Source: JBJSXJ01 sp044235425
Lineage (GTDB): Bacteria; Planctomycetota; Planctomycetia; Pirellulales; Pirellulaceae
Direction: 5' to 3'
NCBI GenBank assembly: GCA_044235425.1
Contig: JBIIHW010000016.1
Location: forward strand, 1-64,000
DNA length: 64,000 nt
Each line of letters begins with the position of its first letter. Positions within the stretch are counted from its first letter, which is position 1. Positions 63,843-64,000 of the stretch are shown here, piece by piece. The notes beneath the pieces are model-generated. The model did not search any database. It was not told the origin of the DNA and worked only from the letters and a program-made list of their open reading frames with translations. Position numbers and translations under genes: made by a program.

Positions 63843-64000
63843 TCAACCACCGGATTGTACGCTACGGGAAAGTCGACTGCGAGAGACAAGTTTGCGCAGA
63901 ACCCAGGGAGTCAGCCCCAACAGCACAAAGGCAAGGATCAAACGTGGAGTCAGCAGGCCTGGTAATCCATCGCGACGCAAGACGGCGAGCGACTGAACCG
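63843..64000 (-). CDS. C-terminal end of a membrane protein (partial)
   Basis: A frame entering from the right edge ends at TGA 63845-63843 after LLTPRLILAFVLLGLTPWVL, RKLVSRSRLSRSVQSGG. A hydrophobic segment followed by a basic tail looks like the last helix of a membrane protein. It is separated from the DUF1592 start by 60 bases on the same strand. Only about 52 residues are visible, so no family is given. Confidence 0.5.
   Translation of the reverse strand, partial: VQSLAVLRRDGLPGLLTPRLILAFVLLGLTPWVLRKLVSRSRLSRSVQSGG

Noticed and set aside
1..64000. tRNA, rRNA, prophage or antiphage defence islands
   Set aside because: I saw no cloverleaf-like or rRNA stretches, no phage structural genes and no known defence families beyond the single toxin-antitoxin pair.

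Overview
The window looks like a chromosomal piece of a planctomycete, most likely Pirellulales-like. The basis is family content: two DUF1592/DUF1552 gene pairs of the planctomycete cytochrome type, a ThuA plus PVC-type heme-domain giant protein, a DUF1559 prepilin-like protein, a CRTAC1/UnbV lipoprotein, a G8-domain protein, several PQQ-like propellers and a PEP-CTERM-type exported protein. Housekeeping anchors are rpsR (S18), ndk and aroA. I saw no tRNA, rRNA, CRISPR array or prophage.

Layout. 0-0.6 kb: the edge of an IS3-like element abuts a 5'-truncated deoC. 0.66-3.6 kb (minus): two nucleotide-sugar epimerases and a family 2 glycosyltransferase, divergent from a polytopic membrane protein (3.8-5.2 kb). 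5.2-12.5 kb (minus): a tightly packed, mostly overlapping run of six genes: hotdog thioesterase, prenyltransferase-fold protein, LolD-like ATPase, large FtsX-type permease, DUF6174-like protein and SDR, with rpsR just upstream. 13.3-17.1 kb: a MORN-repeat protein converging on a G8/beta-helix protein. 17.1-20 kb is an accessory island: palindromic repeats, a TacA-TacT-like toxin-antitoxin pair with its own promoter-operator, a 15-bp tandem array, and an AT-rich PEP-CTERM-like gene whose anchor is cut off by an in-frame TAG.

20-31 kb: a phosphodiesterase-TPR-sulfotransferase fusion, a membrane PQQ-propeller with a serine/alanine repeat, a heme lipoprotein, an Sfp-type PPTase, a GNAT enzyme and an M16 peptidase pair in which one member lacks the zinc motif. 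31-42.6 kb: esterase, ndk, the large DUF1592-DUF1552-ThuA/cytochrome cassette and a TPR protein. 43-49 kb: small lipoprotein, DUF1559 protein with a clear terminator, CRTAC1 lipoprotein, and a heptaheme cytochrome-TPR protein. 49-57.3 kb: two coupled membrane GTPases, a beta-sandwich protein, and aroA between two PQQ-propeller genes. 57.3-64 kb: a complex repeat field, a RyR-domain/TrkA-N channel-like protein, a second DUF1592-DUF1552 pair, and the 3' end of a membrane protein.

The two themes not explained by gene content are (i) a dispersed palindromic repeat of about 90-110 bp, with five copies or partial copies between 17.4 and 30.8 kb, and (ii) unrelated short tandem arrays, four with exactly 15-bp units, some inside genes and in frame. 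Most start codons other than ATG were chosen from Shine-Dalgarno spacing or 4-base stop/start overlaps. All function calls come from reading motifs by eye, without database searches.
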